Shown: positions 11,635 to 22,436 of the stretch, one piece after another
Layout: the number at the start of each line of letters is the position of its first letter
How positions within the stretch are numbered: the stretch's first letter is position 1
Assembly (NCBI GenBank): GCA_963817635.1
Contig: CAWFPR010000002.1
Location: 186,001 to 250,000 of the forward strand
DNA length: 64,000 nt
Source of the DNA: CAWFPR01 sp963817635
GTDB taxonomy: Bacteria; Acidobacteriota; Vicinamibacteria; Vicinamibacterales; 2-12-FULL-66-21
Direction: 5' to 3'
Translations under genes and position numbers: made by a program
The notes under the pieces: generated by a model
Told to the model about the DNA's origin: nothing
Database searches by the model: none
What the model saw: only the letters and a program-made list of their open reading frames with translations

Positions 11635-12759
11635 GCCACCGCTCCCCGCGCCACGGCGTCGTACAGCGGCCGAGTACCTGTCGATCATCCGCGCGATGCT
11701 GAACTCGGAGACCGCGATCTCCCGTCCGGCGAGCCCCATCGCCCGTGCCCGCTCCGGCGACGCGGCCAGCGCGGCGAGCGCCGCCGCGAACTGACCGGCA
11801 TTGTTCGAGGTGACGAGGTGGCCCGTGACGCCCTCCCGCACGAGTTCGGGGTTGCCGCCGACGCGCGTGGCGACGACCGGACGCGCCGCCGCCATCGCCT
11901 CGAGGATGGTGTTCGACATGCCCTCCGAGTGCGAGGTCAGCGCAAACACGTCGCACGCCGCGAGCAGGTCGGGCGTGTCGGTGCGGTGCCCGAGCAGTTC
12001 GACCGAATCCAGCTCCAGGTTCGTCATGCGTTGCTCGAGATCGGCGCGAAGGGGACCTTCTCCGGCGATCAGGACTTTCCATCGCGGCCCGGTCCGCGGC
12101 AGCAGCGCCGCGGCGTGCAGGAGCATCGCGTAGTTCTTCACGTCCACCAGCCGGCCGATCGCCAGCACTATTGTCGCATCGAGCGGGAGGCCGAGCCGGC
12201 GCCGCGCCGCGTCGCGCGAGTCGCCGGTGAAGAGGTCCAGGTCCACCCCGTTCGGGATCACGTCAATCCGTGCCCGGTCGATGCCGACGACGGAGACCAT
12301 GCGGCGCGCGAGTTCGTCCGACACGGCGAGCAGCCGGTCCACGCGCTTCCAGGTATGGCGCTGGAGGCGCACGTTGCGCGGCCGGGTTTCGAGCGTGCCG
12401 TGCTCGCCGTGAATGACGTGGCGCACGCCGGCCAGCTTCGCGGCAATCCGGCCCTCGACGAGCGTGCCCCACGCGTGCGTGTGGACGACGTCGAACGCGC
12501 GGCGGCGCATGATGGCGGCCAGCGCGCGCACCAGGCCGAGGTCGAGCGCGCTCCGGCGCGACAGCTCGTGCAGGACGGAGTCGCCCGAGAAGAGGTCGGT
12601 GAAGGCCCGGGCCGGCTCCAGGGTGCAGACGTCGGAGACGATCCGCGAGGGGTCGCATCCGGTCACGAGCTTCATCACCCCGGTTTCCATGCCGCCGTGC
12701 CCGAGCAGGGGAACCACGTGCAGCACGCGCAGCGGGCGGCCGGGCGTATCCGATTGCAC
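11619..12759 (-). CDS. Glycosyltransferase family 4, PEP-CTERM/EpsH1-associated sugar transferase type
   Basis: This is a GT-B glycosyltransferase. The N-terminal LRVLHVVPLLGHGGMETGVM and the stretch VVHTHAWGTL ... HVIHGEHG match what is known of the PEP-CTERM/EpsH1-associated sugar transferases (TIGR03088). The C-terminal GT4 signature (SEGMSNTILEAMAAARPVVA) binds the sugar nucleotide. It would add a sugar to a lipid-linked exopolysaccharide precursor on the cytoplasmic face of the membrane. The start is uncertain: a GTG at 12759 precedes QSDTPGRPLRVLH and no ATG is in frame nearby. As written, the frame runs on into the MaoC gene. One base fewer near 11667 would end the protein as SALYDAVARGAVACGSL at the TAG 11621-11619, giving a 16-base overlap with the MaoC ATG. 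That end is used here. Confidence 0.85.
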
Positions 12760-13019
12760 CGCCGGGTTTTCGGTTCGATCATCATGACACGGCAGTGGAG
12801 GACGGTCCTGGCGTGGCCGGGACGTCCTGCCTGTCGCTGACCTAGCAAGGACCTCGCCGCGGGCGGCGCCGGAATGCGACAGGTAATTCCAGCAAAAACA
12901 ACGACTTACCGTGACTGCCCAGGAAAAGGCCGTCGTCGTGGCCACAATAATCCGACAATTGAGCGACTAAAGTCTACCCGATGGGCGCGCTGGGGCCGGC
13001 GACAGCCGGTGTCTCTTCA

Positions 13020-13324
13020 CAAGAGTAACGGAGGAACGGAGGACGGGAGGGTGGACGGGGTGTACTGGCGGGGGCCGGGGCGCGGCGACAGCCGCTGTAC
13101 GGGCTTCACAGGAGGGACGGAGAAACGGAGGAACGGAGGGTGGATGGGTGCGTGGCGCTCGGGCTCGCCCCGGCGACAGCCGCCTGTCACGGGCCTCACA
13201 GGGAGGGACGGAGAAACGGAGGAACGGAGGGTGGATTGGGGTTGCTGGGGCGCTCGGGCTCGCCCCGGCGGCAGCCGCCTGTCACGGCCGCTCACAGGGA
13301 GGGACGGAGGACGGGAGGGTGTAT
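13020..13324. repeat. Four ~90-bp imperfect tandem repeats
   Basis: Four copies of a purine-rich block (acggaggaacggagggtgga and variants) recur at about 13030-13055, 13118-13144, 13210-13235 and 13300-13324. They are spaced 88-91 bases apart. The spacer in copies two to four carries ggctcgccccggcg followed by a small hairpin gacagccgcctgtc. The gap from 12760 to 13664 holds no convincing gene; apparent open frames here are low-complexity translations of the repeats. Related units occur at 13503-13608, 24660-25015 and 44826-44886. Confidence 0.85.
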
Positions 13325-13369
13325 CGGGGTGGCGTCGGCGTCCGGAACGTGCTGGCGCGGATTGGCCGC

Positions 13370-13502
13370 GGGTCGGGCCGCCGGCCGCAGGCCGGCGTGC
13401 GAATGGGCACCGGGCCGCGTCGGCAAACCGCCCAGATATCTCTGCGGCTTGCCGACACGGCCCGGTACCCATTCGACCGCGCGTACGCGCGGTCCCGACC
13501 CC
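13370..13502. repeat. Long palindromic multi-hairpin element, copy A
   Basis: This 133-bp element is bounded by the inverted pair gggtcggg / cccgaccc. Inside it are three hairpins in order: gccggccgcaggccggc, a central ~31-bp stem whose arms begin gaatgggcaccgggccgcg and end with the matching cacggcccggtacccattc, and the perfect 20-bp palindrome gaccgcgcgtacgcgcggtc. A second copy is at 24737-24868 with the outer hairpins swapped relative to the core. No coding function is evident. Confidence 0.85.
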
Positions 13503-13608
13503 GCAGCGTGACAGCCTCCCTTGCTCCGTCCTCTCCGTTTCTCCCGTCGCCCGTTGATCCAATCGCAGCGTGACAGCCTCCCTTGCTCCGTCTCTCCGTT
13601 TCTCCCGT
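13503..13608. repeat. Two copies of a ~45-bp dispersed repeat
   Basis: The block that starts gcagcgtgacagcctccctt and continues through ctccgtctctccgtttctcc occurs at 13503-13547 and again at 13565-13608. Its reverse complement flanks the palindromic element near 24.7 kb, so it behaves as a companion module of that element. Confidence 0.8.
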
Positions 13609-13633
13609 CCTTGATGCCACAGCGGCGATCCAG

Positions 13634-13664
13634 CCTGAAGCCTGAGGCCTGAAGCCTGAAGCCC
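13634..13664. repeat. Short GCCTGAAG direct repeats
   Basis: Tandem gcctgaag / gcctgagg units abut the stop codon of the YdcF-like gene (13665). The same motif family forms the array at 47383-47570. Confidence 0.7.
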
Positions 13665-14301
13665 CTACGGCTCCACGCCGTACGACCACCGGTACTTCAC
13701 CGCCGCGGCCCACTCGTACAGCACGTAGTGGCGGTCGTACGGCGTCGCCCACCACCGCTCCGGCCGCGCCTGTTCCGGCATCGCCGGAACCACGCCCACC
13801 TGCACGGGCGTGCCGGCGAAGACCTTTCGAAGGTCCCCAGGGCGCGGCGGGTGTGGTACGCCGAGGTCACGACCAGGAGCCGCGTCAGGTGCTCCGACGG
13901 CGGCGTAGGCGCGGACGGCGACGCGCCTCTTCCCACGTGTTTCTCGCCCGCTGGGGCACCAGCTTGATTCTCGACGGGTCGATTCCCAGCGCCGCGAGCC
14001 ACGCGGGCCGATCCGGGCACAGATGGCAGTTGTACTGGGTCACCGCCACCGGCACCGTCAGGAGCACGACCGCCCCCGGGTGCTGGCGGGCCAGCGCCGC
14101 GGCGGCCGGCAGGCGTTCCCACTCGTGGCTCGCGAGCATCACGATCGCATCCGGCGAGTCGAGATCGCGCGAGACGACGAGCGCGGTGCCGGCGTGCCTC
14201 AGCGGCCAGGGCGCCGCCACCGCCACCAGCACCAGGGCGACGAGGAGTCCCTTCTTCCACCCGCGCACCCGGCGGCGGGTGACCGGCCGCGGCTCGGTCA
14301 T
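13665..14301 (-). CDS. YdcF/SanA-like DUF218 membrane protein (frameshifted)
   Basis: The ATG at 14301 overlaps the stop of the upstream sulfatase-like gene (ATGA), which implies translational coupling. The N-terminus has a basic stretch and one membrane anchor (GLLVALVLVAVAAPWPL). DUF218 features follow: SPDAIVMLASHEWERLPAA, LVPQRARNTWEEA, and RLLVVTSAYHTRRALGTFE in a second frame. A third frame carries the C-terminus ending KYRWSYGVEP with a TAG at 13665. Two frame changes near 13910 and 13828 restore one protein of about 210 residues, normal for the family. Family members are linked to envelope or polysaccharide metabolism without a defined reaction. The location in the exosortase operon supports an envelope role. 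Confidence 0.75.
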
Positions 14302-16279
14302 CGGGCGGCTCTCGCGACCATCATCCGCTCCCAGTAGCGGATCAACTCCAGGAACGCCGGCCGCTCGGCCTCGGACAGATCGTCAGGGTGGCGCCACGCC
14401 GGGTTGTCCGCGGTCAGCACCCGCCGCTGGCGGAAGTCGTAGATGATCCGCGACTGTCCGGACTCGAAGCCAATCTGCCGCGGGCGGTTGATGTTCCCGA
14501 GGTACTGGAACACGCGCTTGCCCGGGACGCTCAACAGGCGCGGACGCTCGTCGCCGCCGGGGTCGCGCGAGAGCGCCGCGCCGATCGCGTCGCGCAGATC
14601 GGCCTGCCCGAACGGCTCGCGGACCACCAGCGGAAGGCCCCGCGCGATGAACGGCACGCGCGTCTGCACGTCGTTGAGCGCATAGCCGTGGCCGAGGAAG
14701 TTCCCGTCGAACAGGCTCTCGCCGTGGTCCGACATCACGATGACGGCCGGCGGCTTCGCCACCCGGCCGGTCACGTCGGCGATCACCTGGCCGATCGCGC
14801 GGTCCACGTTGGCGGCGGTGTTGAAGTACATCTCCTGCACCGCGGCCTGGTTCACGGGCGCGATTTCCGAGGGCGGCAGCACGACCTTCGAGACGATCGG
14901 CGCGATGTCGTCGTGGTGATAGGGATAGTGGGTGTCGTGGAAATTCACGTAGAGGAACAGCGGCCGCGCGGGCGAGCGCTGCTCGAGGAACGTGTGCACC
15001 CGCGCCTCGAGCGTCTTCCACGTCACCGCGAGGCTCCCCGGCGTCGAGAACGTCGAGTAGCGCAGCCCGCGGTCGCGCCGCGCGTCGTAGCTGACCGACG
15101 CCCGATCGAAGCCGACGCCGAGCGCCGGCCCTCCGAACGACTCGTCCTGCGCCGAAAAGTACGCCGTCTCGTACCCGTTGGCGGCGAAGTCGTCGACGAG
15201 GGACTTTCCGCCGCGCAGCCCCGCAAGGCTTCCCGTCATCAGGTGGAAGCGCGACTGCGCGGTATAGCCGTTGTGCGAGAACGCCCGCGACGACGACACG
15301 CCGTCGAGCGCCAGGGCGTCGAGCACCGGCGTCACCGGCATGCCGTTCACCTGCCGCCCGACGGCGTCGGCCCTGAAACTCTCGAGCACGAACAGCACGA
15401 CGTCGGGCCGCTGCCGCCAGGCGAGCGACGCGTCCTGTCCCTCGACGTAGGGCGGCGTGTCCGCCGGGAGATCGCCGCCGACGCCGTCCTCGTCGATGCC
15501 GTTTCCCGGAATGTCCACGGCCCACGGATACACGGCGCTGTCGAACAGATCGACGTCGCGCATGCCGCCGAGCAGGCCGAATCCGTCGCCATCGACGTCG
15601 CTCACCTTCGCGACGATCGAGTCGAAGACGCCACCCGACGGCTTCCGGCTCAAGCCCGTCGTCGAAGGTCTCGCTCGCCACGCTCACGGCGCACGTCAGC
15701 AGCAGGCTGAGCGTGAAGAGGCCGATCGCCGGCGCGAGGAGGCGGCGAGCCGGGGCGGCGCGCAGTTCCGGCGTGCCCGGGCCGAACCGGTTGATGCCCC
15801 AGATGACGAGCGGCGATCGCCACCACCGCGAGCAGCGTCAGGCCGCCGAGCCGGAGGAGCTGCGAGGAGGCGACCGCGACGATTTCATCGGTGCGCCGGC
15901 CCGTCAGGTCGAACATCAGGCTGAGGTCGAACGCATCGCCGAGGTACGTGAGCAGCTTGTAGCTCACGAAGTCCATGAAGAGGAACGGGGAGACCGCCCC
16001 GATCAGGACCGCCGCCACGCGCGCCGCCGTCGTCAGGCGCAGGCGCGACGTGACCCAGAGGACGAGCGCGGCGAGCAGGCCCACGAGGCCCGCGTCAACG
16101 AGGACGGACGTGAGCAGGAAGCCGGCCGCTTCCACGGGACCCGACGTGTGGAGCGGCGACAGGAAGCCGCCGGTGAAGAACGCTTTCGTCTTCTGAAGCA
16201 GCAGCGCGTCGAAGGCCGTCAGCGCGAGCGCCCCGGCCAGCGTGGTCGCGAGCCAGAAGGCGCGAGGATGGCGTGTCAC
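14298..16279 (-). CDS. Membrane-anchored sulfatase/phosphoglycerol-transferase-like protein with MopE-like motif (frameshifted)
   Basis: The gene starts at GTG 16279, eight bases after the EpsI-like gene. About 200 N-terminal residues form several membrane helices (ATTLAGALALTAFDALLL and later segments). A region with DVDGDGFG ... YPWAVDIPGNGIDEDG follows, resembling the MopE metal-binding pattern but without its cysteines. The catalytic part is an alkaline-phosphatase/sulfatase fold: VVLFVLESFRADAVG near the metal/nucleophile site, FHDTHYPYHH, and VIVMSDHGESL. The arrangement resembles LTA synthase-type enzymes, which act outside the membrane on phospho- or sulfo-groups. In this locus it may modify the polysaccharide. 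Frame changes occur near 15800 and 15665. The substrate is unknown. Confidence 0.75.
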
Positions 16280-16286
16280 CGCCCGC

Positions 16287-16922
16287 TTACTCCGGGTTCC
16301 GGGGCTGGCGATCGAAGGCCTCCATCGCGGCGGCGAGCAGCGCGGCGGCCGGCGTGTCGCCGATCGCCTGGCTGGCGTCGGACTGGTCCTGGCTCACGAA
16401 GAACAGCGTCATCGGCGAGCGGCGGCTGAAGAGCATCTCGAGCGAGTTGCCCAGCTCGAACGTGATGCCGCTCGTGACGTAGGTGTCCTTGTGCCGCAAG
16501 GTGTAGAGCGCCATGCGCCGGCTGCTCGGGTCCGACGGGCCGCAGCAGGTGCACGGGCACTCCGGGAAGCTGCGGCAACGAGATGATTTCGTCCGGGCTG
16601 AAGGGGAACCCGTACGCGACGGCCAGCTCCGGGTGGTGATAGAGCGTCTTCGCGTCGAGCGATCGCCCCACGAACAGCGTGACAGCGGGGCTGCCGGTGT
16701 AGAGGCGCTCGATCCAGTCGGCCGACCCGATGTGATCTTCGCCCCATCCGGCGCGCCGCGTGGTCGCCACACCTTCGCGTCCGCCCAGCAGCATCGGGAT
16801 CGCCGACGCGCTGTGCGGCCATCGGACTCGGCGGTGTCCATGTAGCTGTGAATGACCGTCGGCACGCCGGCCAGCGCGACCAGCACGATGACGATCGTGG
16901 CGTAGCGGGTTGAAATCAGCAA
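16287..16922 (-). CDS. EpsI-like exosortase-associated protein (frameshifted)
   Basis: The TTG at 16922 directly follows the stop of the TPR gene. The N-terminus is a single membrane segment (YATIVIVLVALAGVPTVIHS). The remainder is about 180 residues of probable periplasmic domain with ADWIERLYTGSPAVTLFVG, PELAVAYGFPF and VTSGITFELGNSLEML, spread over two frames. Size, topology and position next to exosortase and PrsT-like genes fit EpsI/DUF3485 proteins, whose role in polysaccharide assembly is not well defined. The assignment rests on context more than on diagnostic residues. Confidence 0.5.
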   Translation of the reverse strand: MLISTRYATIVIVLVALAGVPTVIHSYMDTAESDGRTARRRSRCCWADAKVWRPRGAPDGAKITSGRPTGSSASTPAAPLSRCSWGDRSTRRRSITTRSWPSRTGSPSARTKSSRCRSFPECPCTCCGPSDPSSRRMALYTLRHKDTYVTSGITFELGNSLEMLFSRRSPMTLFFVSQDQSDASQAIGDTPAAALLAAAMEAFDRQPRNPE

Positions 16923-19205
16923 TCAGTTCTCCCGGTCGCCGCCGAGCGAGGCCAGCGCCTGACGGGCTTCGGCCGCGCCGTCGAACGACGGTTCGAGCCG
17001 CAGCGCCAGCTCGAGCGCGGCCCGGGCTTTCCCGGTCTCCTTCGACTGCGCGAGCGCCAGCCCGAGGTGAAATTGATAGATGGCCTTCGCCGGCGCCAGC
17101 CGCGCGGCCTTCGTGAACGCGGCCACGGCATCCGCCGGCTGGTTCTTCTTGTAGTAGATCCAGCCGAGCGTGTCGGTGACGACCGGATCGTCCGGGACCG
17201 TTTCCGACGGCGTGCTGGGCGAGCACGAGCGCGTATTCGAGGTTGTCGCCCCGATCGGCGAGCATGTACGCGAGGTTGTTCCCGGCGACCGCCGCGCGCG
17301 GATCGACCTGCAGCGCCTGCTGCGTAGGCCTTCTCCGCCTCGTTCAGCTCGTGACGCACCTCGTGAATCATCCCGAGGATCGTGTAGGCGCCCACCGCCC
17401 GCGGGTCTTTCCGGACGACGGCCTCGAACTCGGCCTGGGCGGAGTCGAGCTTCTGCTGGCGCACGTAGGCGCCGCCGAGCAGTTGATAGGCCTGGAGGTT
17501 CGACGGATCGGTGCTGATGGCGTCGCGCAGGCGCTGTTCGCCGGCGGGATAGTCCTTCGCCTGGAAATCAGCCCTGGCGGCGAGCAGCATCAGCGGCACG
17601 TTGCGGCCGTCGTCCTTCAGCCGCGCCGCGAGCCTCGCGCGGGCGCGTTCGAGCTGCCCGTCCTGCACGTCGAGCGACGTCAGGCCGGCGAGCGCGTCGA
17701 GCTGTCCGGCGTCTTTCGAGAGCGCCGCGTCGAATTCGCGGCGCGCGCCCGCCCGGTCTCCGCGAAGCAGCTTCAACGTGCCGCTGACGGCGCGCGCGTT
17801 CGGGTCGTCCGGCTGGCGCGCCAGCAGCAGCTTCACCTCTTCGGCCGCGCGGGTGAATTCCCGCCGCTCGATGAGACCCTTGGCGAGCAGGAGGCGCGCC
17901 CTGTCGTTCACGGGCTCGTTCAGCAGCGCCTCGCGCGCGAATTCGACGGCCGAGTCCGGATTGCCTTTCCGCAGGTTCAGTTGCGAGAGCGCCGTCTGCG
18001 CCATGCCGATGCGCGGATTGATGCGCAGCACGGCGTTGTAGGCGAGCTCCGCGTCGGCGAGCCTGGACAGCGCGACCAGCGCGTCGCCGAGCAGCAGGTG
18101 TCCCGCGGCATTGCCCGGATCCACGTCGATGGCCGCCTGGGCCTGGGCGCGCGCGGCGTCGGCATCGCCGTCGGTGAGCAGCCAGCGCCCCTTCGTGACC
18201 ATCGCATCGGAGTTCGAGGGCTGGCGCGCGAGGAGCGCGTCGATCCGCTCGTAGGCCTCGCGGTGCTGCCCCTGCGCATACTGGAGCCTGGCCAGGCGGA
18301 TGACGGCGGCGGGATGTCCGCTGGCCGCCGCCTTCTCGAGCAGCTCGCGCGCGTCGCTCACGCGGCCGGTGCGCACGTAGAGATCGGCGAGGGGCAACTG
18401 GGCTTCCGGCGTCCCAACCGTGCGCGCGACCGACTTCAGATACGGTTCCGCGTCGTTGGGCCGGCCGGCGGCCTCGCAGAAGAGCGCCATCGCGCGGTTG
18501 GCGAGCGGGTCGTCGGGGCCGGCCGCCAGCGCCCGTCGCAGCGAAGCTTCCGCGTCCTTCGTGTCGCCGACCGACCAGCGGTACGCGCCGAGCGCGACAT
18601 GGGCTTCGACGGATTTCGGGATCGACCTGGACCGCTTTTTCGAACTGCGCCAGCGCTTCGTCCGTCCGGCCCTGGGTCAGCAGCAGCGTCGCCATGCCCG
18701 GTGTATCCGGCGGTCTTTGCCGGCGCGAGATCGATCGCTTCCTGGACCTGGTCGATCGCGCCGTCCACATCGCGCATGCCCGCCAGGGCGCTGCCGAGCA
18801 CCATGTGGCCGCCCGGCATTGGCCGGCTCCAGCTCCACGACGCGCGCCGCGCGGGTCGCGGGCGTCGGCGAACTGCCGGCTGTGCAGGAGGAACTGCGCC
18901 GCGGCAAGCTGCACGTCGGCGCGGCCCGGCAGCAGGTCGGCGGCACGCAGGTACGACTTGTACGCGTTGACCGAATCGTCCACCTGTTCGTAGGCGCGCG
19001 CGATGCCGAAGTGCGCGTCTCCGGAGTTCGGATCGCTCTTCAGGATGTTGCGGTATTCGATGATCGCCTCGGAGAAGCGCCCGCTCTTCTCGAGCGCCGC
19101 CGCTTTCTCGAGGCGCTGGGCCTTCTGGGCCTCGGTTTCGGCGCCGCATGCGCAGGCCAGCGCCGCCGCGAGCAGGACCGCCGTGACACGCAGGTGCAGG
19201 CGCAT
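16923..19205 (-). CDS. PEP-CTERM-system TPR lipoprotein, PrsT-like (frameshifted)
   Basis: The start at 19205 (MRLHLRVTAVLLAAALACAC) is a lipoprotein signal with the lipobox Cys, one base after a TAG at 19207. Tandem tetratricopeptide repeats fill the rest, for example FSEAIIEYRNILKSDPNSGD, AELAYNAVLRINPR and YQFHLGLALAQSKETGKARA. The reconstructed length is about 760 residues, somewhat shorter than typical PrsT (TIGR02917). Such proteins accompany exosortases and are thought to scaffold exopolysaccharide assembly or export at the outer membrane. Frame changes are needed near 18850, 18710, 18620, 17325 and 17210. Its paralogue lies at 20091-22380. Confidence 0.8.
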
Positions 19206-19206
19206 G

Positions 19207-20091
19207 CTAGGTTCCCGCGACGGGGCGGACACGGCCGGCTCGACCGGCTTCGGCGCCACGGGATCGCTGCCCACCCAGAGCAGCAGCGGCAGCGACAGCG
19301 CGAACGTCAGCAGGCCCGACAGGGGATGAATGAACGTGTCGAGTACCCAGGGGCCCTGCCACGCGACGATGAGCAGCAGCAGCACCATGCGCGCCATGTT
19401 GGACAGGATCGCGACCGGCGCCGCCAGGGCGAGCACCAGGATCCGCCGCCGTCGTGGACGTTGTGAAGTACGCGAGCAGGAACGCGAACGCCATCGCGGC
19501 GTACAGCGTCGAGAACCCGCTGCACGCGTCGGCAATCTGCACGGTCGCGTTGCTCAGTTGCAGCGTCGTGCCTTCGGTGAACACCGACAGACCCAGGCCC
19601 GACAGCGTGGGCGCCACGGCCGCCGTGGTCAGGTGCCGGAGCACCAGGTGCAGCTTCTCGGTCGCGCTCAGCGGAATCGGCAGCGCGAACGCGGTGAAGA
19701 ACAGCGGGAACAGGATCGTGCGGGTCCTCGGCCATCCGACGAACAGCAGCGCGAGTCCAGGCAGCGCGATCACGATCGAGGCCGCCGACAGCAGTTGCGT
19801 CTGCATCCCCGTGTCGATCACGTGCAGCGCGAGCGCCGGAATCAGCAGCGCGAAGCCCCACGCGCTCGCGGAGACCGGCAGTTCAGGGTGGCGGCGCAGC
19901 TCCTGGAAGACGAGCCACGCCACCAGCGGCGGAATGAACAGGCCGTGCGCGTTGTGCCAGACGCTCATGGTCCAGCGGCCGAACAGCCAGACGACGGTCG
20001 GGCCGTACACGAGCGCAAGACCGGCGACGACCAGGGCCAGAAGGACGGTGTTCGGTCTGGCCCCGGGCGCGCGGGTGGTCGCGGCCTCCAT
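19207..20091 (-). CDS. Exosortase (frameshifted)
   Basis: This is a polytopic membrane cysteine protease/transpeptidase that processes PEP-CTERM proteins. Eight or more hydrophobic segments are visible. The catalytic Cys lies in IADACSGFSTLYAA, the Arg in ILSNMARM and the His in DTFIHPLSG, completing the exosortase triad. A frame change near 19445 (after YFTTSTTA) separates the Cys part from the Arg/His part. The start codon overlaps the stop of the upstream TPR gene by one base (TGATG). As written, the Arg/His frame has no stop before the downstream lipoprotein. A TAG at 19209-19207 in the adjacent frame is taken as the true end. Probable substrates are the proteins at 22629-23301 and 26580-27281. 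Confidence 0.9.
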   Translation of the reverse strand: MEAATTRAPGARPNTVLLALVVAGLALVYGPTVVWLFGRWTMSVWHNAHGLFIPPLVAWLVFQELRRHPELPVSASAWGFALLIPALALHVIDTGMQTQLLSAASIVIALPGLALLFVGWPRTRTILFPLFFTAFALPIPLSATEKLHLVLRHLTTAAVAPTLSGLGLSVFTEGTTLQLSNATVQIADACSGFSTLYAAMAFAFLLAYFTTSTTAADPGARPGGAGRDPVQHGAHGAAAAHRRVAGPLGTRHVHSSPVGPADVRAVAAAAALGGQRSRGAEAGRAGRVRPVAGT

Positions 20092-22380
20092 CAGTGGCTG
20101 CCCAGTTCGGCCAGCACCCTTCTGGCGGTCGCGGCCTCCGGGAAGTCACCGAGCGACAGCGCCCGCTGGAACGCCAGTGCGCGCCTGCGGCCGCTGGCCC
20201 GCCCTGACGTAGGCCATGGCCAGGTGGAAGTGATAGAGCGGGTTGGTCGGCTTGACCTGAATCGCGTGCTGGAGCGCCGAGATGGCCTGGTCCGGCATGC
20301 CCTTCTTGTAGTACACCCACCCGAGCGTGTCGTTCACGTCCGCGTCGTCCGGGCTGGCAATCTTGGCGGTCTGCGCCATCTGGAGCGCCATGTCGAGGTT
20401 CGTCTCCTCCTCGGCGTACATGTAGGCGAGGTTGTTGTTCGCCACCACCGCGCGCGGGTTGATCTCGAGGACGCGCTTGAAGGCGGCGCGGGCCGGTTCG
20501 GTCCGTCCACTCACCTGGTGCAGCATGCCGACCATCGTCTGGGCGGCCACGTTGTTCGGGTCGCGCTTGACGATGGCTTCGTACTGCGTCTGCGCCGCGC
20601 CGAGGTTGTTGTCCTTCACGTACATCTGCCCGAGATCCTCGTACGCCTGCAGGTAGTCGGGATGGGTCTGGACGATCTTCTCCAGCATCTGCCGCGCGGC
20701 GGCGGCGTTGCCCATGATCACCTCGACCCTCGCGGCCAGCTCGGTCAGCGCCGCGTCTCCCGGCCTGACTTCGAGGGCTTTCTTCAGGCGCGCCTGCGAT
20801 TTCGCCAGTTGCCCGGCACGACTGTCGAGGGTGGCCATGCCCGCCAGCGCTTCGAGGCCGGCCGGGGAAGCCGTCGAGCGCCTTGTCGAACGCCGCGCGT
20901 GCCGCTGGCGTGTCGCGCTTGGCCATGGCGATGCGTCCGAGCGACAACTGGACCTCATACGAGTCGCGCGCGGTCTTCATCAGCGGTTCGAGTTCGCGTT
21001 CGGCCCCGGCACGTCGCCCGAGGCGATGAGCGATCGCACGAGCAGGTACCTCGCGGCGCCGCTCTGCGGCGCAAGCTTGACGGCCTGCCGCGCGTAGTCG
21101 GCCGAGATGTCTGCGCTGCCCTTGGCTTCGTTCAGGCGGGCGAGCTGCATCTGCGCGACCACGACGTTGGGATTGAGCTTCAGGACCTCCTTGAACTCGT
21201 CGATCGCTTCGTCTTTCCTCTGCTGCGCGAGGAACACGGTGGCGGCGAGCTGGTGCGCCGGTACCGAGTCGGGGGCCGCCTTCAAGGCGGCCTGCGCGGT
21301 GGCGAACGCGTCATCCGGGCGCTTTTCCGCCAGCTCCCAGGTGCCTTTGACATAGAGCACCTGGATGTTCGTCGGCTCCTTCAGCAGGATCGAATCCAGC
21401 ATCTGATGGGCCTTGTCGCGCTCGCCGCGGCCGTAGGCGATCCCGGCCAGCCGTGAGGTGGCCGCCGCGAACGAAACCTTGTGCTTCGCCAGCTCCTCGA
21501 GCAGGGGCGCCGCGTCGTCTGGCCGCTTCTGCGCCACGTAGTAGTCCGCGAGGCTCAGTCGCGCCTGCGGGTCGTTCGTGTTCGCGACCACCGCCTTGAG
21601 ATAGGTCTCGGCCGCTTCCCGGTGGCCCGTGACGATCTGGAAGAGCGCCATCGCGCGGTTGGCCGCGACGTGCTTCGGATCGATGCGCAGCGCGGCGTCC
21701 ATGTTCTTCTGGACCTCGTCCATGCGGCCGAGGTTCCAGTAGTAGTTGGCGGCGGCGAGCCGCGGATCGACGGCGTTGGGCGCCACCTCGATCGCCTTGA
21801 GGAAGGCTGCCTCCGCCTCGGCCTGCCGGCCGCGCATGGCCTCGACGGCGCCGAGATTCGAGTAGCTTCCCGTGCGCTCAGGGTCGAGCGAGATGGCCTC
21901 CGCAAGCTCGCTCACCGCGGTGTCGAGGTCCTTCAGCATCGCGGACGAGTTCGCCTTCAGCACGTGCGCTTCGGCGTTCTTCGGATCGAGCGCCAGCGCC
22001 TTGGCGGCGCGGCCGCCGGCATCCTCGAACTGGCCCGTCTGGAGCAGGATCTTGCCCGCGGCGATCTGTGCGTCGATGTCACTGGACAGCAGGTCGGCGG
22101 CGCGTACGAGTTCCGTGAGCGCGCCTTTGACGTTCCCGGTCTTCAGGTACGCGTCGCCGAGCTTCTTGCGCGCCTCGCCGGACATCGGGTCGTTCCTCAC
22201 CGCGTTGCGGTACTGGATGACGGCGTCGGCGACCTTGTTTTCCGCCATCTGGCTGTCGCCGCGCTGGATCTGCTCCCGGGCGGTCTTCTGCGGGTTGGAG
22301 CAGGCCGCGGCGAGCAGCGCGAGGCCAGCCATGAGGGCAAGCGGGGCAAATGTCTTCCGCATCATTGGAATCCTGGACAT
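20091..22380 (-). CDS. TPR lipoprotein, first gene of the exosortase operon (frameshifted)
   Basis: The ATG at 22380 (or the inner MRKTF) begins a lipoprotein signal, FAPLALMAGLALLAAAC. The protein then consists of repeated TPR units (VADAVIQYRNAVRNDPMSGE, AISLDPERTGSYSNLGAVEA, ALQHAIQVKPTNPLYHFHLA). The first 466 residues are in one frame; frame changes near 20985, 20870 and 20180 join the rest, which ends ARRVLAELGSH at the TGA overlapping the exosortase ATG. The total is about 760 residues, the same plan as the TPR gene downstream of the exosortase, so the exosortase is sandwiched between paralogous PrsT-like lipoproteins. A sigma-54-type element lies 57 bases upstream of the start. Confidence 0.82.
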
Positions 22381-22436
22381 TGAAGAAGATAGGGCTGCCG
22401 CGTTGTGCAGCGTCAGCGTTGTCTGCCGGCTTAAGA

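Noticed and set aside
12874..13573. Several long open frames across 12.9-13.6 kb on both strands
   Set aside because: Their translations are Gly/Arg-rich and simply follow the tandem and palindromic repeats; no start, ribosome site or family feature supports them.
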